DNA from: Trebonia sp036501515
GTDB taxonomy: Bacteria; Actinomycetota; Actinomycetes; Streptosporangiales; Streptosporangiaceae
Length of the DNA stretch: 64,000 bases
NCBI GenBank assembly: GCA_036501515.1
Contig: DASYAD010000257.1
Location: 1-64,000 of the forward strand
Direction of reading: 5' to 3'
In this document: one piece after another, positions 8,663 through 17,293 of the stretch
How positions within the stretch are numbered: position 1 is the first letter of the stretch
Layout: every line of letters begins with the position of its first letter
The notes under the pieces: generated by a model
Databases searched by the model: none
Seen by the model: only the letters and a program-made list of their open reading frames with translations
What the model was told of the DNA's origin: nothing
Translations under genes and position numbers: made by a program

Positions 8663-9331
8663 TCAGTGTCCCGCAGGGCGGACCAGGCCGGCGTCGTAGG
8701 CGATGATGACGGCGTGCACCCGGTCGCGGGCGCCCGTCTTGGCCAGGACGCGGCTGACGTGCGTCTTGACGGTGGACTCGGATACCACCAGGTGGGCGGC
8801 GATCTCGCTGTTGGTCAGGCCGCTCGCCATGTCGATCAGCACTTCGCGTTCCCGCGCCGACAGTGCCGCGAGCCGGCCCGCGTCCCTGGCCTTTTCGGCG
8901 GCGGGGCCAAGCTGGCGGGTGTAGGTGTCGAGCAGCCGGCGGGTCATGGCGGGCGCGACGACCGCGTCCCCGGCGGCGACGGCCCGGATCCCGGCCAGCA
9001 GCTCGTCAGGCAGGGCGTCTTTGAGCAGGAAGCCGCTGGCGCCGGCCCGAAGCGCGCTGTAGGCGTACTCGTCCAGGTCGAATGTGGTCAAGATGAGGAC
9101 CCGTGACCGGCCGCCCGCGCTGACGATGTTGCGGGTGGCCTCGATGCCGTCCATGCCGGGCATCCGGATATCCATGAGCACCACGTCGGGGTGCAGCGCG
9201 GCGGCCTGGCGCACCGCCTCGGCCCCGTGGCCGGCCTCGCCGACGACGGTCGTCTGCGGGCTGCTGTCGAGCAGCATCCGGAAGCCCATCCGCTGCAGCG
9301 GCTGGTCGTCGGCGATCAGCACGGTGATCAC
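8663..9331 (-). CDS. NarL/FixJ (LuxR-HTH) response regulator
   Basis: A 222-residue two-component regulator. The receiver domain starts ITVLIADDQ and carries the phospho-acceptor Asp54 in DVVLMDIRMPGMDG; the Lys of LLKD lies near residue 103. The C-terminal LuxR helix-turn-helix spans about residues 155-215 (LSAREREVLIDMASGLTNSEIA, then STVKTHVSRVLAKTGARDR). The GTG start overlaps the kinase stop (GTGA). It is the last gene of a five-gene minus-strand operon with its cognate kinase and an ABC-2 transporter, a layout typical of systems that sense envelope stress or antimicrobials and induce their own exporter. Confidence 0.95.
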   Translation of the reverse strand: MITVLIADDQPLQRMGFRMLLDSSPQTTVVGEAGHGAEAVRQAAALHPDVVLMDIRMPGMDGIEATRNIVSAGGRSRVLILTTFDLDEYAYSALRAGASGFLLKDALPDELLAGIRAVAAGDAVVAPAMTRRLLDTYTRQLGPAAEKARDAGRLAALSAREREVLIDMASGLTNSEIAAHLVVSESTVKTHVSRVLAKTGARDRVHAVIIAYDAGLVRPAGH

Positions 9332-10632
9332 GGCTGCTCCCGCGCGGACTGGACCGCCAGGCCGGGCGGGACGGGCAGCACGGCGTGGACGGCCCAGCCG
9401 CCGCCTGGCCGGGGGCCGGCCTGCGCGCTGCCGCCGGCCAGGCCGGCCCGCTCGCGGATGCCGGCCAGCCCCTGGCCCGCGAGCTCGCCGGGCGGCGGTC
9501 CGGGCGGCAGGCCGGGCGGGCCGGTGTCCTCGACCGCGATCTTGACCTGGCCAGGCCCGGCCTGCAGGGTGACCCGCACCGTGGTGCCGGTGCCGGCATG
9601 CCGCAGGGCGTTGGTAAGCGCCTCCTGGGTGATCCGGTAGACGGTGAGCTGAAGCCCCGGAGTGAGTGCGTCCAGTTCGCCGCCGGCCGTGTACGTCACC
9701 TGGGGCCCGGCGGCCCGGATCCGGTCGAGCAGGCCGGGCAGGTCGGCCGTGCCGGGCTGGGGATGCAGCCCGGGCTCGCTGTCATCGGCCTCGCTCGCCG
9801 GCTCCCCGCCCGGCGCGGGCGCCTCGCTCAGCGCGCCGAGGGTGAGGCGGAGCTCGCTGAGGGCCTGCCGGCCGGTGACTGCGATCAGCCGCAAGGCCTC
9901 GGCGGCCCGTTCCGGGCTGGCGGGGGCGAGGGCCGCGCCGCCGTCGGCGAGCCCGACGATGACCGCCAGGTTATGGCCGACGATGTCGTGCATCTCGCGC
10001 GAAACCCGGGCCCGCTCGGTGGCGGTGGCGATTTTCGCCCGCTGGTCGCGCTCGGTCTCCAGCCGGGCGGCACGGTCGGACATGACGGTGAGCTGGGCCT
10101 GCCGGGCGCGGCCGGCCAGGCCAAGGCCAATCGCGGCGGCGGCGGCGCAGCAGAGGAAGAACAGTGCGAACGGCGTGTTGTGCAGCAGGTGCGGAACGCG
10201 GAAGACGCCAAGGACGACCGCGGCGATGGTGCCTGCCCCGGCCAGCGCCACGCTGCGCCGGCTGACTGGTGCGTACCGGGCTACCCCGTAGAGGGCGATC
10301 ATCAGGCTGACGTCGCTGCGCAGCGCGAGCCGCAGGGACACCTGAAGCAGGCAGGCCGCGAGCACGATCCAGCAGACGGTCAGCGGCGCCTTGCGCCGGA
10401 AGGCCAGCGGCAGCGACTGGCCGACGACGGTCACCACGATGAACGCCAGGGGCACGGTCGTGGGCTGGCCGAAGACGTCCCTCGGCGCTATCGCGCGGAC
10501 ACTCCCGAAGCCGAGCAGGAGTACCAGGGCCGCCACGAACGAGTCGAACAGCCACGGGTGCTCGTCGTCGGCCCGGCGCGCCCGGCGGACGAACTCACCC
10601 GGCGGGAGGGAGACGTACTGCATGGCATGCAC
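9328..10632 (-). CDS. Sensor histidine kinase (HisKA_3, NarL-type)
   Basis: A 434-residue membrane kinase. About five or six hydrophobic segments occupy residues 30-175, followed by a short coiled linker (ARLETERDQRAKIATATERARVSREMHD). The phospho-accepting His215 lies in the MHDIVGH motif typical of HisKA_3 kinases paired with NarL-type regulators. The HATPase domain has QEALTNALRHAG (N box) and GQGLAGIRERAGLAGG (G2 box). The start could be the GTG at 10632 or the ATG at 10623. It follows the ABC permease by about 23 bp and overlaps its response regulator. Confidence 0.93.
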   Translation of the reverse strand: MHAMQYVSLPPGEFVRRARRADDEHPWLFDSFVAALVLLLGFGSVRAIAPRDVFGQPTTVPLAFIVVTVVGQSLPLAFRRKAPLTVCWIVLAACLLQVSLRLALRSDVSLMIALYGVARYAPVSRRSVALAGAGTIAAVVLGVFRVPHLLHNTPFALFFLCCAAAAAIGLGLAGRARQAQLTVMSDRAARLETERDQRAKIATATERARVSREMHDIVGHNLAVIVGLADGGAALAPASPERAAEALRLIAVTGRQALSELRLTLGALSEAPAPGGEPASEADDSEPGLHPQPGTADLPGLLDRIRAAGPQVTYTAGGELDALTPGLQLTVYRITQEALTNALRHAGTGTTVRVTLQAGPGQVKIAVEDTGPPGLPPGPPPGELAGQGLAGIRERAGLAGGSAQAGPRPGGGWAVHAVLPVPPGLAVQSAREQP

Positions 10633-10655
10633 TGTAGATCGCTTACGGCCCGTAG

Positions 10656-11492
10656 TCAGGCATCGGTGCGCGCCATCCGCCAGGCGGCCGCCGCGATCAG
10701 CAGCGCGGTCCAGCCGGCGAAGACGGCAAGGCCTGCGCCGGGACTGAGCGTGTTGCTGTCGCGGGTGAGCGCGAACATCGCCTCGCCCGCGTTGCCGGGC
10801 AGGTAGGGGCTGAGGTTGTCCGCCCAGCTGGACGGCAGCAGGTCGGTGAGGACGGGCAGCAGCGTCAGGCCCCCGATGAGGGCCGCGATACCCCCGGCCA
10901 CCGAACGGAGCAGGGCTCCGAGCGCCACGCCCATGACCGCGACCAGCGCCAGGTACGCGCCTGCGCCGAACAGGCAGCGGAGCACGCCCGACGACGACAG
11001 CGACAGGGCGATCTGCTGCCCGGACAGGAAATGCTCGCCGCCGACGAACGCCGCGACGGCCCCCGCGGTGCCGAGAACCAGGGCCGTCACCCCCAGGACG
11101 GCGGTCTTCGACCAGAGCACGGGCAGCCGCCGGGGCACGGCCGCCAGGGTGGAACGGATCATCCCGGTGGAGTACTCCCCGGCGCTGAGCAGCACGCCGA
11201 GGACGCCGGCCGCGAGCTGGGCCAGGGTGAGGCCGGCCAGCGCGATCGCGACCGGGTTACTGCCGACGGAGATGAGGTGGTGGCTGCCTTGCTGGCTGGC
11301 CAGCTGCGGGGAGTAGCGGCTGGCGGCGACCAGGCCGACGGCGACCAGCAGCAGCAGCGAGATGCCGAGGGTGATCCAGGTCGAGCGGAGCGACCAGAAC
11401 TTGGTCCACTCCGAGCGGAGCACCCGCAGCCCGGTGACCCGGTAGGCGGGCCTGGTGCGGGTCGCCGCGGGCGCCGCGGTCATGGTGCTCAT
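10656..11492 (-). CDS. ABC-2 type transporter permease
   Basis: A 278-residue permease with six predicted membrane spans. The conserved start region VTGLRVLRSEWTKFWSLRSTWIT is a hallmark of actinobacterial ABC-2 permeases beside a separate ATPase, and GEYSTGMIRSTLAAVPRR is the family's cytoplasmic coupling region. I chose the ATG at 11492, which overlaps the ATPase stop (ATGA); further upstream the frame is only a shadow of the ATPase. It presumably exports a lipid, peptide or antibiotic under control of the downstream two-component system. Confidence 0.92.
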   Translation of the reverse strand: MSTMTAAPAATRTRPAYRVTGLRVLRSEWTKFWSLRSTWITLGISLLLLVAVGLVAASRYSPQLASQQGSHHLISVGSNPVAIALAGLTLAQLAAGVLGVLLSAGEYSTGMIRSTLAAVPRRLPVLWSKTAVLGVTALVLGTAGAVAAFVGGEHFLSGQQIALSLSSSGVLRCLFGAGAYLALVAVMGVALGALLRSVAGGIAALIGGLTLLPVLTDLLPSSWADNLSPYLPGNAGEAMFALTRDSNTLSPGAGLAVFAGWTALLIAAAAWRMARTDA

Positions 11493-12403
11493 GCGATGCT
11501 CCTCGCCCGGTACTCGACCGACTCCCCGGTGAGGGCCATGAATGCCTGTTCCAGGGACTCGGACCGTGTTTTGAGCTCGTACAGGGCGATGCCGTGCCCG
11601 GCCGCGAGCTGACCCACCTGCCGCGCGGTTAGGCCGGTGACCGTGAGTGCCTCGGCGCCGGGAGCGCCGCTGACCGTGACGTCTGGCCCGGCCAGCAGGT
11701 CCCGCAGCCGGCCTGGGTCGGCGCAGGCCACCTGCACCGTCTCGCCGGCCGCGGCGCTGGTGAACTCTTCCACGGTGGTGTCGGCGAGCAGCTTGCCGCC
11801 GCCGACGATGATCAGGCTGGCGGCTGTCTGGGCCATCTCGCTCATCAGGTGCGAGGAGACGAAAACGGTGCGGCCTTCCGCGGCGAGGCCGGTGAGGAGG
11901 GTCCGGACCCACAGCACGCCCTCGGGGTCGAGGCCGTTCACCGGCTCGTCAAGCATGACCGTCTCCGGGTCGCCCAGCAGGGCAGCGGCAATGCCGAGGC
12001 GCTGGCCCATGCCGAGCGAGAACTCTCCCGCCCGCTTGTGGGCGACCGCGCTCAGCCCCGCCAGGCCGATCACCTCGTCGACCCGCCTGGCCGGGATGCC
12101 GTGGGTCAACGCCAGCCCGCGCAGGTGGCTGCGGGCGCTGCGGCCCGGGTGGACGGACCGGGCCTCAAGCAGCACCCCGACCTCCTGCAGCGGCGCACGG
12201 TGCTCGCGGTACCGGCGCCCGTTGACGGTCGCGGAGCCGCTGGTGGGCGCGTCCAGGCCGACGATGACGCGCATGGTGGTCGACTTCCCGGCGCCGTTCG
12301 GGCCGAGGAACCCGGTGACCACCCCGGGCTTGACGGTGAAGTCAAGCCCGTCGACGGCGGTCTTGGCCCCGTAGCGCTTGACCAGCTCGCGGACCTCGAT
12401 CAT
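11489..12403 (-). CDS. ABC transporter ATP-binding protein (ABC-2 exporter)
   Basis: A 304-residue ATPase. Visible motifs are Walker A (GFLGPNGAGKSTTM), the Q-loop region (LQEVGVLLEAR), the signature FSLGMGQRLGIAAALLGDPE, Walker B (VMLDEPVNGLDP) and the H-loop (VFVSSHLMSEM). I start it at the ATG at 12403 (MIEVRELVKRYG), preceded by GGAAGGACGGGA; the longer frame upstream overlaps the small membrane protein. The C-terminal 90 residues form the extension common in bacitracin/daunorubicin-type exporters. It forms a transporter with the overlapping permease. Confidence 0.95.
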   Translation of the reverse strand: MIEVRELVKRYGAKTAVDGLDFTVKPGVVTGFLGPNGAGKSTTMRVIVGLDAPTSGSATVNGRRYREHRAPLQEVGVLLEARSVHPGRSARSHLRGLALTHGIPARRVDEVIGLAGLSAVAHKRAGEFSLGMGQRLGIAAALLGDPETVMLDEPVNGLDPEGVLWVRTLLTGLAAEGRTVFVSSHLMSEMAQTAASLIIVGGGKLLADTTVEEFTSAAAGETVQVACADPGRLRDLLAGPDVTVSGAPGAEALTVTGLTARQVGQLAAGHGIALYELKTRSESLEQAFMALTGESVEYRARSIA

Positions 12404-12405
12404 GG

Positions 12406-12570
12406 CTAGTTCCCGTCCTTCCCCGGTGCGCCGTTCCGCCGCGACCTTGACCATCTGACGAGGAAGAAGACGGCAACGGCGATGATGATGACAAGAACGA
12501 TGAGCCCGAGCCCGCGGCCGTGGTGCCCGCCGGACGAGCCGAGCGCCACCGCTGCGATCGCGTGGTTCAT
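12406..12570 (-). CDS. Small single-pass membrane protein
   Basis: A 54-residue protein starting at an ATG preceded by a strong AGGAG site. A Gly/His-rich N-terminus (SSGGHHGRG) leads into one hydrophobic helix (LGLIVLVIIIAVAVFFLV, about residues 24-41) and a short basic cytoplasmic tail (RWSRSRRNGAPGKDGN). Its stop is two bases before the ABC ATPase start, so it is the first gene of the exporter/two-component operon. A role as a small accessory or sensor peptide of the transporter is inference; I do not recognise a named family. Confidence 0.7.
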   Translation of the reverse strand: MNHAIAAVALGSSGGHHGRGLGLIVLVIIIAVAVFFLVRWSRSRRNGAPGKDGN

Positions 12571-12810
12571 GGACGTGCTCCTAACCCTTGGCTTTGGCCG
12601 GCCGCCGGAGTGCGTGCCTGCAGGCATCGCGCGATCCGGGGCCGTGCTTTCGAGGCTAGGAGCCGGAAACAGCCGCCGGCCGGCACCACGGGCTGATTCG
12701 CCGGCCGCCCGTGGCACCGTGGTACTACGTCACCGTTGAGGACAGGATGCGGGATTGGCCCTAGCGCGTCCCCGCCTGAGGTCAGGGGCAGCCGGGCCTC
12801 GCGTTGCCCG

Positions 12811-14262
12811 CTATCGCTCGTACAGGTCGCTGACTGAAACCAGAATCAGGCCAGGACCGGCGGCGGAGCGGAGGTCAGCGCTGAACCCAGCCGCCGAGTA
12901 GCAGGCCAGGGCGCAGTCGCTGACGTCGAAGCTGGCGGCGAGCAGGTCGCGGGCACGGGCCAGTCGCGCGGTGTGCTGCCCGGTCATCACCTGCCCCCAC
13001 TTGACCTCGCCGAGCGACAGCAGCCGCCGGGGACGTCCCGGCTCGGGCGGCGCGAGCACCGCGATGTCGACCTCGATCTGGGTCCGGTTCGCCGGGTCGT
13101 TCACGATGCCCGAGCCGACCTCCCCGACCGGGGCGCCGAAAAGGCCAGAGCCGGCTTCCTGGGCGAAGGACCGGCAGAGCGACTCGAAGTGCGGCCCGAC
13201 GACACGGCTGAGGAAGTCCGCTTGCTGGTCGCGCCAGGCGTCCTCCGCCTGCCCCGCCTCCAGCCGGTACCACTCGGGGCGCATGACGACCTCGTAGAAG
13301 GTGATGAGCGGCTCGGTGACCCGGTAGAGCCACCTGCCACGGCGGAACACGTCGGCCTCCTTAGCGATCAGCGCGGCGTGCTCAAGGACGTTGAGCGGAT
13401 GCGTGATGTCGGCGGACTTGCGGCCCACGAAGCTGGCGATGCCCCCGTTGGTCCGGTTGCCGTCGGCGACGGCGGCCAGCACCGAGTGATACAGAGCCGG
13501 GTCCCTGATCTCTGTCTCCTCGGCCAAGAGGTAGCGCGCCTCGCGGAAGAGCGGGCTCTGCGGGTTCAGCACGGTGCGCAGCAGCCAGGCGTCGAAGTCG
13601 CCGCGGCCGTCTGGCGCATCGAACGCGGTGAACTCCCGCCGGTAGGCCGGCGTGCCGCCGACCACCGAATGCAGCAGCACAGCGAGCTCCGGATCGGCGG
13701 CCCCCCAGAAGTGCGCCGCGTCCCGGTAACCGAACGGGCGCACGAGTAGCTCGAGGGACGCCCGGCCGCGCAGCGGTGCTTGTCCCGCGAGCAGGCCTCC
13801 CATCACGGACATGGCCGATCCGCACAGCAAGAGCCGGACGGAGCCGCGCTGCCCCGAACCGCCAGGGCCGAGCTCACGCTGAATGATGGATGGCAGCGAC
13901 GGGCTTGCCTTGACCAGGAACGGGAACTCGTCGATGACCGCTACTCGGGGGGGCCCGGTGACTGCGGACAAAAGCAAGGCGATGGCATCGTCCCAGCTCT
14001 GCAGTGGCCGGGTGACGCTTATGCCCTGACGGACCAGGGCTGCGGTGAACGCGCGCAGGCTGACTGCCTCGGTGGCTTCCAGCGCCGGAAAGTACAGGCC
14101 GCCCGTCGCCGAGGCGAGTGCTTGGAGAAGAAAACTCTTTCCTTGTCGGCGCCGCCCGCTGACCACGCCAAGCATCGCTCCCGGATACGTGTTCCGCGCG
14201 AAGGCATCGAGCCCGGCCCACTCACGCTCCCGGTCGAAGATGTGCCCCGGCTTGTCGGTCAT
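12811..14262 (-). CDS. AAA-type ATPase with DUF234-like nuclease-fold C-terminus
   Basis: A 483-residue protein of the archaeal-type ATPase/DUF234 group. The N-terminal P-loop reads VSGRRRQGKSFLL (about residues 35-47) and Walker B is VAVIDEFPFLV. A winged-helix-like middle follows (DGNRTNGGIASFVGRKSADITHPLNVLE). The C-terminus carries QIEVDIAVL and SLGEVKWG, a D...ExK pattern of the PD-(D/E)XK fold. I start at the ATG at 14262, six bases after AGGGAGG. The family's function is poorly known: it is found near transcription factors and mobile or defence loci, and neither can be shown here. It stands alone. A second member lies at 27069-28487. Confidence 0.85.
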   Translation of the reverse strand: MTDKPGHIFDREREWAGLDAFARNTYPGAMLGVVSGRRRQGKSFLLQALASATGGLYFPALEATEAVSLRAFTAALVRQGISVTRPLQSWDDAIALLLSAVTGPPRVAVIDEFPFLVKASPSLPSIIQRELGPGGSGQRGSVRLLLCGSAMSVMGGLLAGQAPLRGRASLELLVRPFGYRDAAHFWGAADPELAVLLHSVVGGTPAYRREFTAFDAPDGRGDFDAWLLRTVLNPQSPLFREARYLLAEETEIRDPALYHSVLAAVADGNRTNGGIASFVGRKSADITHPLNVLEHAALIAKEADVFRRGRWLYRVTEPLITFYEVVMRPEWYRLEAGQAEDAWRDQQADFLSRVVGPHFESLCRSFAQEAGSGLFGAPVGEVGSGIVNDPANRTQIEVDIAVLAPPEPGRPRRLLSLGEVKWGQVMTGQHTARLARARDLLAASFDVSDCALACYSAAGFSADLRSAAGPGLILVSVSDLYER

Positions 14263-14604
14263 CGTGCCTCCCTCGATTTCCTCGATCAACGATGTAGTTC
14301 GCGGTGGCACCTTGCTACTGCGCAGGCTGACCGAGGTAGCCGCCCAGACCGGCCAAATACCAGGTCTTCGCCTTCCAGTGCGTGCCCGGTTAACCGTTCA
14401 GGCCGGTTGACCCGGCCCGCGGCCGTTGGCGATGATGGAGGTGGCGCGGTTCGACGCCGAGGCCGACGGCCCTTCCCCAGCGGGGCGCTGTCAGGCCGAA
14501 GGGGGGCACACTCCCGGGCCGGTACCCGCAGTACGCCGGACTTCCGTCTGGCCGGCTCCGCATCCGGAGCGCTGGGGCGGCCGCCGAGACGGAGGCTGTT
14601 AACC
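14263..14604. other. 342-bp divergent intergenic region
   Basis: This gap separates the divergent ATPase gene and the gene at 14605. It holds the perfect 10-bp palindrome CGGTTAACCG (14387-14396), a possible regulator site. No reading frame here has convincing codon use or family similarity, and I see no RNA gene. Confidence 0.4.
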
Positions 14605-15228
14605 GTGCCGAACAACAAGGACCTCAAGCGGCTGGTCCGCGCCCGCATGGACGAGACCGGCCAGAATTACACCCAGGCGCTGACCGCGCTGCTCAGCGAG
14701 ACGAGGCTGGACCCGCTGCCGGACGGCTGGTTCACGGCCGGCAGCAGGCCAGCCGAGTACGCGGCCGGCTTGCTCCCAGTGACCTCGGCCTATGAAGGCA
14801 AGCGCGTGATCCGGCTGTGGTTCCGGGCCGCCGCGTCACCTGGTGGCTTCGGCACCGTCATGCAGAGCTTCGACGCGGCGCGCTACCGTGGCCGCCGGGT
14901 TCGCTTCAGCGCAGTGCTCAGGGGCCAGGAAATCTCGGACTGGGCCGGTGCCTGGCTGCGCGTCGACGCGGCCGGCCGCACCCGCATGCTCGACAACATG
15001 AATGACCGCCCGCTACGCGGTTCCGCCGGCTGGACTGAGGCGGCCAGTGTGCTCGATGTGGCCGAGGACGCGGCATCGTTGCACTTGGGCGTGCTGCTGG
15101 CTGGCGCCGGGGCGGTCGACCTGGCCCGGCCGCGGTTCGAGGTCGTCGGGACTGACGTTCCCGTCACCGGGCTCGCGCGCAAGCCGCTGGCAGCTCATCC
15201 CCAGGGTCTCGACTTCGGCCCCGCCTGA
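14605..15228 (+). CDS. Small-helix plus jelly-roll domain protein, function unknown
   Basis: A 207-residue protein starting at a GTG preceded by GGAGG. Residues 1-30 (NKDLKRLVRARMDETGQNYTQAL) match a short helical module recurrent at the N-terminus of diverse actinobacterial proteins. From about residue 60 onward there is a beta-rich domain with WAGAWLRVDAAGR, LDNMNDRPLRGSAGW and LHLGVLLAGAGAVDLARPRFEVV. That pattern occurs as a C-terminal domain in many proteins annotated as regulators and resembles a carbohydrate-binding jelly roll. The intervening frame is short, and no enzyme motif is seen. The much longer open frame upstream is not convincing as protein. The function is unknown; ligand binding is the likeliest guess. 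Confidence 0.75.
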   Translation: MPNNKDLKRLVRARMDETGQNYTQALTALLSETRLDPLPDGWFTAGSRPAEYAAGLLPVTSAYEGKRVIRLWFRAAASPGGFGTVMQSFDAARYRGRRVRFSAVLRGQEISDWAGAWLRVDAAGRTRMLDNMNDRPLRGSAGWTEAASVLDVAEDAASLHLGVLLAGAGAVDLARPRFEVVGTDVPVTGLARKPLAAHPQGLDFGPA

Positions 15229-15262
15229 GCACCCGATGACCCGCGACCCCTTCAGCGCGAGG

Positions 15263-15300
15263 GATAACAGCAAGAACTGCGGCAGCCTTAGGGTGGCACC
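15263..15300 (+). repeat. Dispersed repeat copy 1 (GATAACAGCAAGAA head)
   Basis: GATAACAGCAAGAA is followed by a diverged tail with GCGGCA and GGGTGGCACC. It lies in the convergent gap between the genes ending at 15228 and 15398, and is one of eight copies in the window. Confidence 0.7.
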
Positions 15301-15351
15301 GGATATGGCGGATAATTTTATACATCAGGATGTATAAATTATCCGCCATCC
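15301..15351. repeat. 45-50 bp AT-rich hairpin
   Basis: GGCGGATAATTTTATACATC (15307-15326) pairs with GATGTATAAATTATCCGCC (15329-15347) with one bulged T and a 2-nt loop; outer GGAT (15301-15304) and ATCC (15348-15351) extend the stem. It is strikingly AT-rich for this genome and sits between two copies of the dispersed repeat in a convergent gap. It could be a bidirectional terminator, a MITE-like relic or a regulator site. Confidence 0.75.
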
Positions 15352-15374
15352 TGTCCGTCCGGCGGCGCCAACTG

Positions 15375-15391
15375 GATAGCAGCAAGAAGCG
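15375..15391 (+). repeat. Dispersed repeat copy 2
   Basis: GATAGCAGCAAGAAGCG differs from the head consensus by one base. It lies just before the GH3 gene's stop, on the same strand as the other copies. Confidence 0.7.
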
Positions 15392-15397
15392 TTTCGC

Positions 15398-17182
15398 CTA
15401 ATGGTGCGGCGGATCCAGATGCAGCCCGGCGCCGAAGTCGAACAGCGGATCCGTGGACTCCCTGGGCACGTCGGGCTGGCCCCGGACCACCTCGTCCATG
15501 CTCCTGGGCAGCTGAACCGGCAAGCGGCCCTCGGGCGCGGCCCGGCCGAAGATGACGTCGAGCAGGGCCGCGTCGCTGGCGCCGTACACCGCCAGCAGCG
15601 CGGCCGCCGCCTGGCTGATCTCGGGGATAACCGCCGGGCGTTCCAGGTGGATCGCCACCACGGTGGGCACGGAGGCCAGCAGCCGCAGTATTTCCGCGAG
15701 GCGGTCAGGGGCGAAGTCGAGCGGCCCCGTGTGGAAGAACGACTCGAAGCGGCCCGGTCGCTGCTCGTACGGCGCCGCCAGCCGCAGGACCGCCAGGCTG
15801 GCCTGCGCGGGGTCGCTCACGACGTCGCCGTAAGCCGCGGCCACGGCTGGGTCGACCCCCGCGACGAAGAGCCGGGTGCCGGCTGGCGCGGGCAGGACCT
15901 GGTTGGTCAGCACGGTGACGGAACGGCTCTGCGCCGCCCTGCCCGCGGCCCGGAATTCAGCGTTCCCGGCGACTCGGTCCGCCTGTTCCGGGTCGACGTA
16001 GCGCCGGTCGTCGAACAGCCCGAGCCGGAACTTCTCCGTCAGCAGCCGCGCCACCGACTGGTCAAGCCGGGAAACGGGCAGCTGACCGGAGGCGACCAGC
16101 TCAGTGACCAGCCCCGGCCGGGACTCGCCGCCGAACTGGTCCACGCCGGCGTTGAGCGCCAGCAGGGTGCGCTCGGACGGGCTCAGCTGCTCGACTCCCC
16201 AGGCCCGCGCCTGATGCGGCTCGCCCATGATCGGGTGGTCGGTGATGATCCCCCAGTCGCAGCACACGATCCCGTCGAAGCCAAGCTCAGTCCGTAGCAG
16301 CCCGTTGATGACGCCGTCGTTGAAGCCGAAGGCGACCTCGTCGTACTTGGTTCCGACAGGAACGCCATAGCTGGGCATGACCTGGCTGGCGCCCGCCGCG
16401 ATCGCGGCCAGGAACGGCCGCAGGTGGTAGTCGAACATGCCGCCGGGATAGACCTGCTCCTTTCCGTGCGGGAAGTGCGGGTCCTCACCGTCCCGCTGCG
16501 GGCCGCCGCCGGGGAAGTGCTTCACCATCGACGCCACGCTGTCCGGCCCGAGACTGTCTCCGCCGCGCAGCCCTTCGAGGTAGGCCACGCCAAGGCGTCC
16601 GGCCAGGTCGGCGTCTTCGCCGAACGTCTGCGCGATCCTGGCCCACCGGGGTTCGGTGGACAGGTCGAGCTGCGGGTGCAGCGCCAGCCGGAACCCCGTC
16701 GCGAGGTACTCCCGGCGCACCACGTCCGCGAACTCCCGTACCGTGCCGGCGTCACGCAGCGCGGCCAGTCCGAGGGGTTCCGGCCATTCCGAGAACGGGC
16801 CCGCCGCCATCGACGTCCCGAAGTTGGCGGTGAACGCGTGCCGCGGGTCGGTGGACAGCGTGACGGGGATACCCCACCGGGTTTCCTCGGCGGCCAGCCG
16901 CTGCAGGGCGTTGTGCCACTCGGCCGTCACCCCGGCTCCGGGCTCCCCCTGATGGGCGCTGAGCAGGTTGCAGTGACTGATGAAGCGACCCGACACGAGA
17001 TCTCTCGTGCTGGCCTGTGCCGGCGCCGCGGCCGCGTCGTCGACGAGAGACCCGTCCGCGTTCATCGTGATGATCGGATGGAAGAGCAGGCCGGCCTTCT
17101 CCTGCACGCTCATCCGGCCGATCAGGTCAGCGACGCGCTCCGGTATGCCGACGGCGGCATCCTGGTACGGGTATCGATGCAT
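15398..17182 (-). CDS. Glycoside hydrolase family 3 (beta-glucosidase-like)
   Basis: A 594-residue GH3 enzyme, starting at the ATG for MHRYPYQD rather than an in-frame start 18 codons upstream. The TIM-barrel domain has KHFPGGG (221-227) and GFDGIVCCDWG, in which Asp309 is the expected nucleophile (usually SDW). The second, sandwich domain (from about residue 400) has LTEKFRLGLFDD and later ASVPTVVAIHLERPAVIPEI and GRLPVQLPRSMDEV. No fibronectin-III domain and no signal peptide are present, suggesting a cytosolic exo-glycosidase acting on imported oligosaccharide. The next gene upstream on the strand encodes a GH16-like lipoprotein, so the two could act on the same glucan; that link is inference. 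Confidence 0.9.
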   Translation of the reverse strand: MHRYPYQDAAVGIPERVADLIGRMSVQEKAGLLFHPIITMNADGSLVDDAAAAPAQASTRDLVSGRFISHCNLLSAHQGEPGAGVTAEWHNALQRLAAEETRWGIPVTLSTDPRHAFTANFGTSMAAGPFSEWPEPLGLAALRDAGTVREFADVVRREYLATGFRLALHPQLDLSTEPRWARIAQTFGEDADLAGRLGVAYLEGLRGGDSLGPDSVASMVKHFPGGGPQRDGEDPHFPHGKEQVYPGGMFDYHLRPFLAAIAAGASQVMPSYGVPVGTKYDEVAFGFNDGVINGLLRTELGFDGIVCCDWGIITDHPIMGEPHQARAWGVEQLSPSERTLLALNAGVDQFGGESRPGLVTELVASGQLPVSRLDQSVARLLTEKFRLGLFDDRRYVDPEQADRVAGNAEFRAAGRAAQSRSVTVLTNQVLPAPAGTRLFVAGVDPAVAAAYGDVVSDPAQASLAVLRLAAPYEQRPGRFESFFHTGPLDFAPDRLAEILRLLASVPTVVAIHLERPAVIPEISQAAAALLAVYGASDAALLDVIFGRAAPEGRLPVQLPRSMDEVVRGQPDVPRESTDPLFDFGAGLHLDPPHH

Positions 17183-17225
17183 TGGACATGGATACCACGA
17201 AACGGACGGCGGCCGCCTCCCCGCT

Positions 17226-17242
17226 GATAACAGCAAGAAGCG
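17226..17242 (+). repeat. Dispersed repeat copy 3
   Basis: GATAACAGCAAGAAGCG, a perfect head match, lies in the 111-bp gap between the GH16-like gene's stop and the GH3 start. The tail differs from the other copies. Confidence 0.7.
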
Positions 17243-17293
17243 CGCCAGGGCCGAAGACCGGCCGTGCGAGACCCAAGACCGAAACGGAAACGG

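Noticed and set aside
13780..14604. Long open frame running into the gene at 14605
   Set aside because: It overlaps the ATPase gene antisense, and its residues are typical of a shadow frame in high-GC DNA (Arg/Pro/Gly/Ala-rich). The GTG at 14605 has a ribosome site.
15164..15385. Small frame containing LYILMYKIIRHI
   Set aside because: It is a by-product of the AT-rich hairpin; no ribosome site or conservation is visible.
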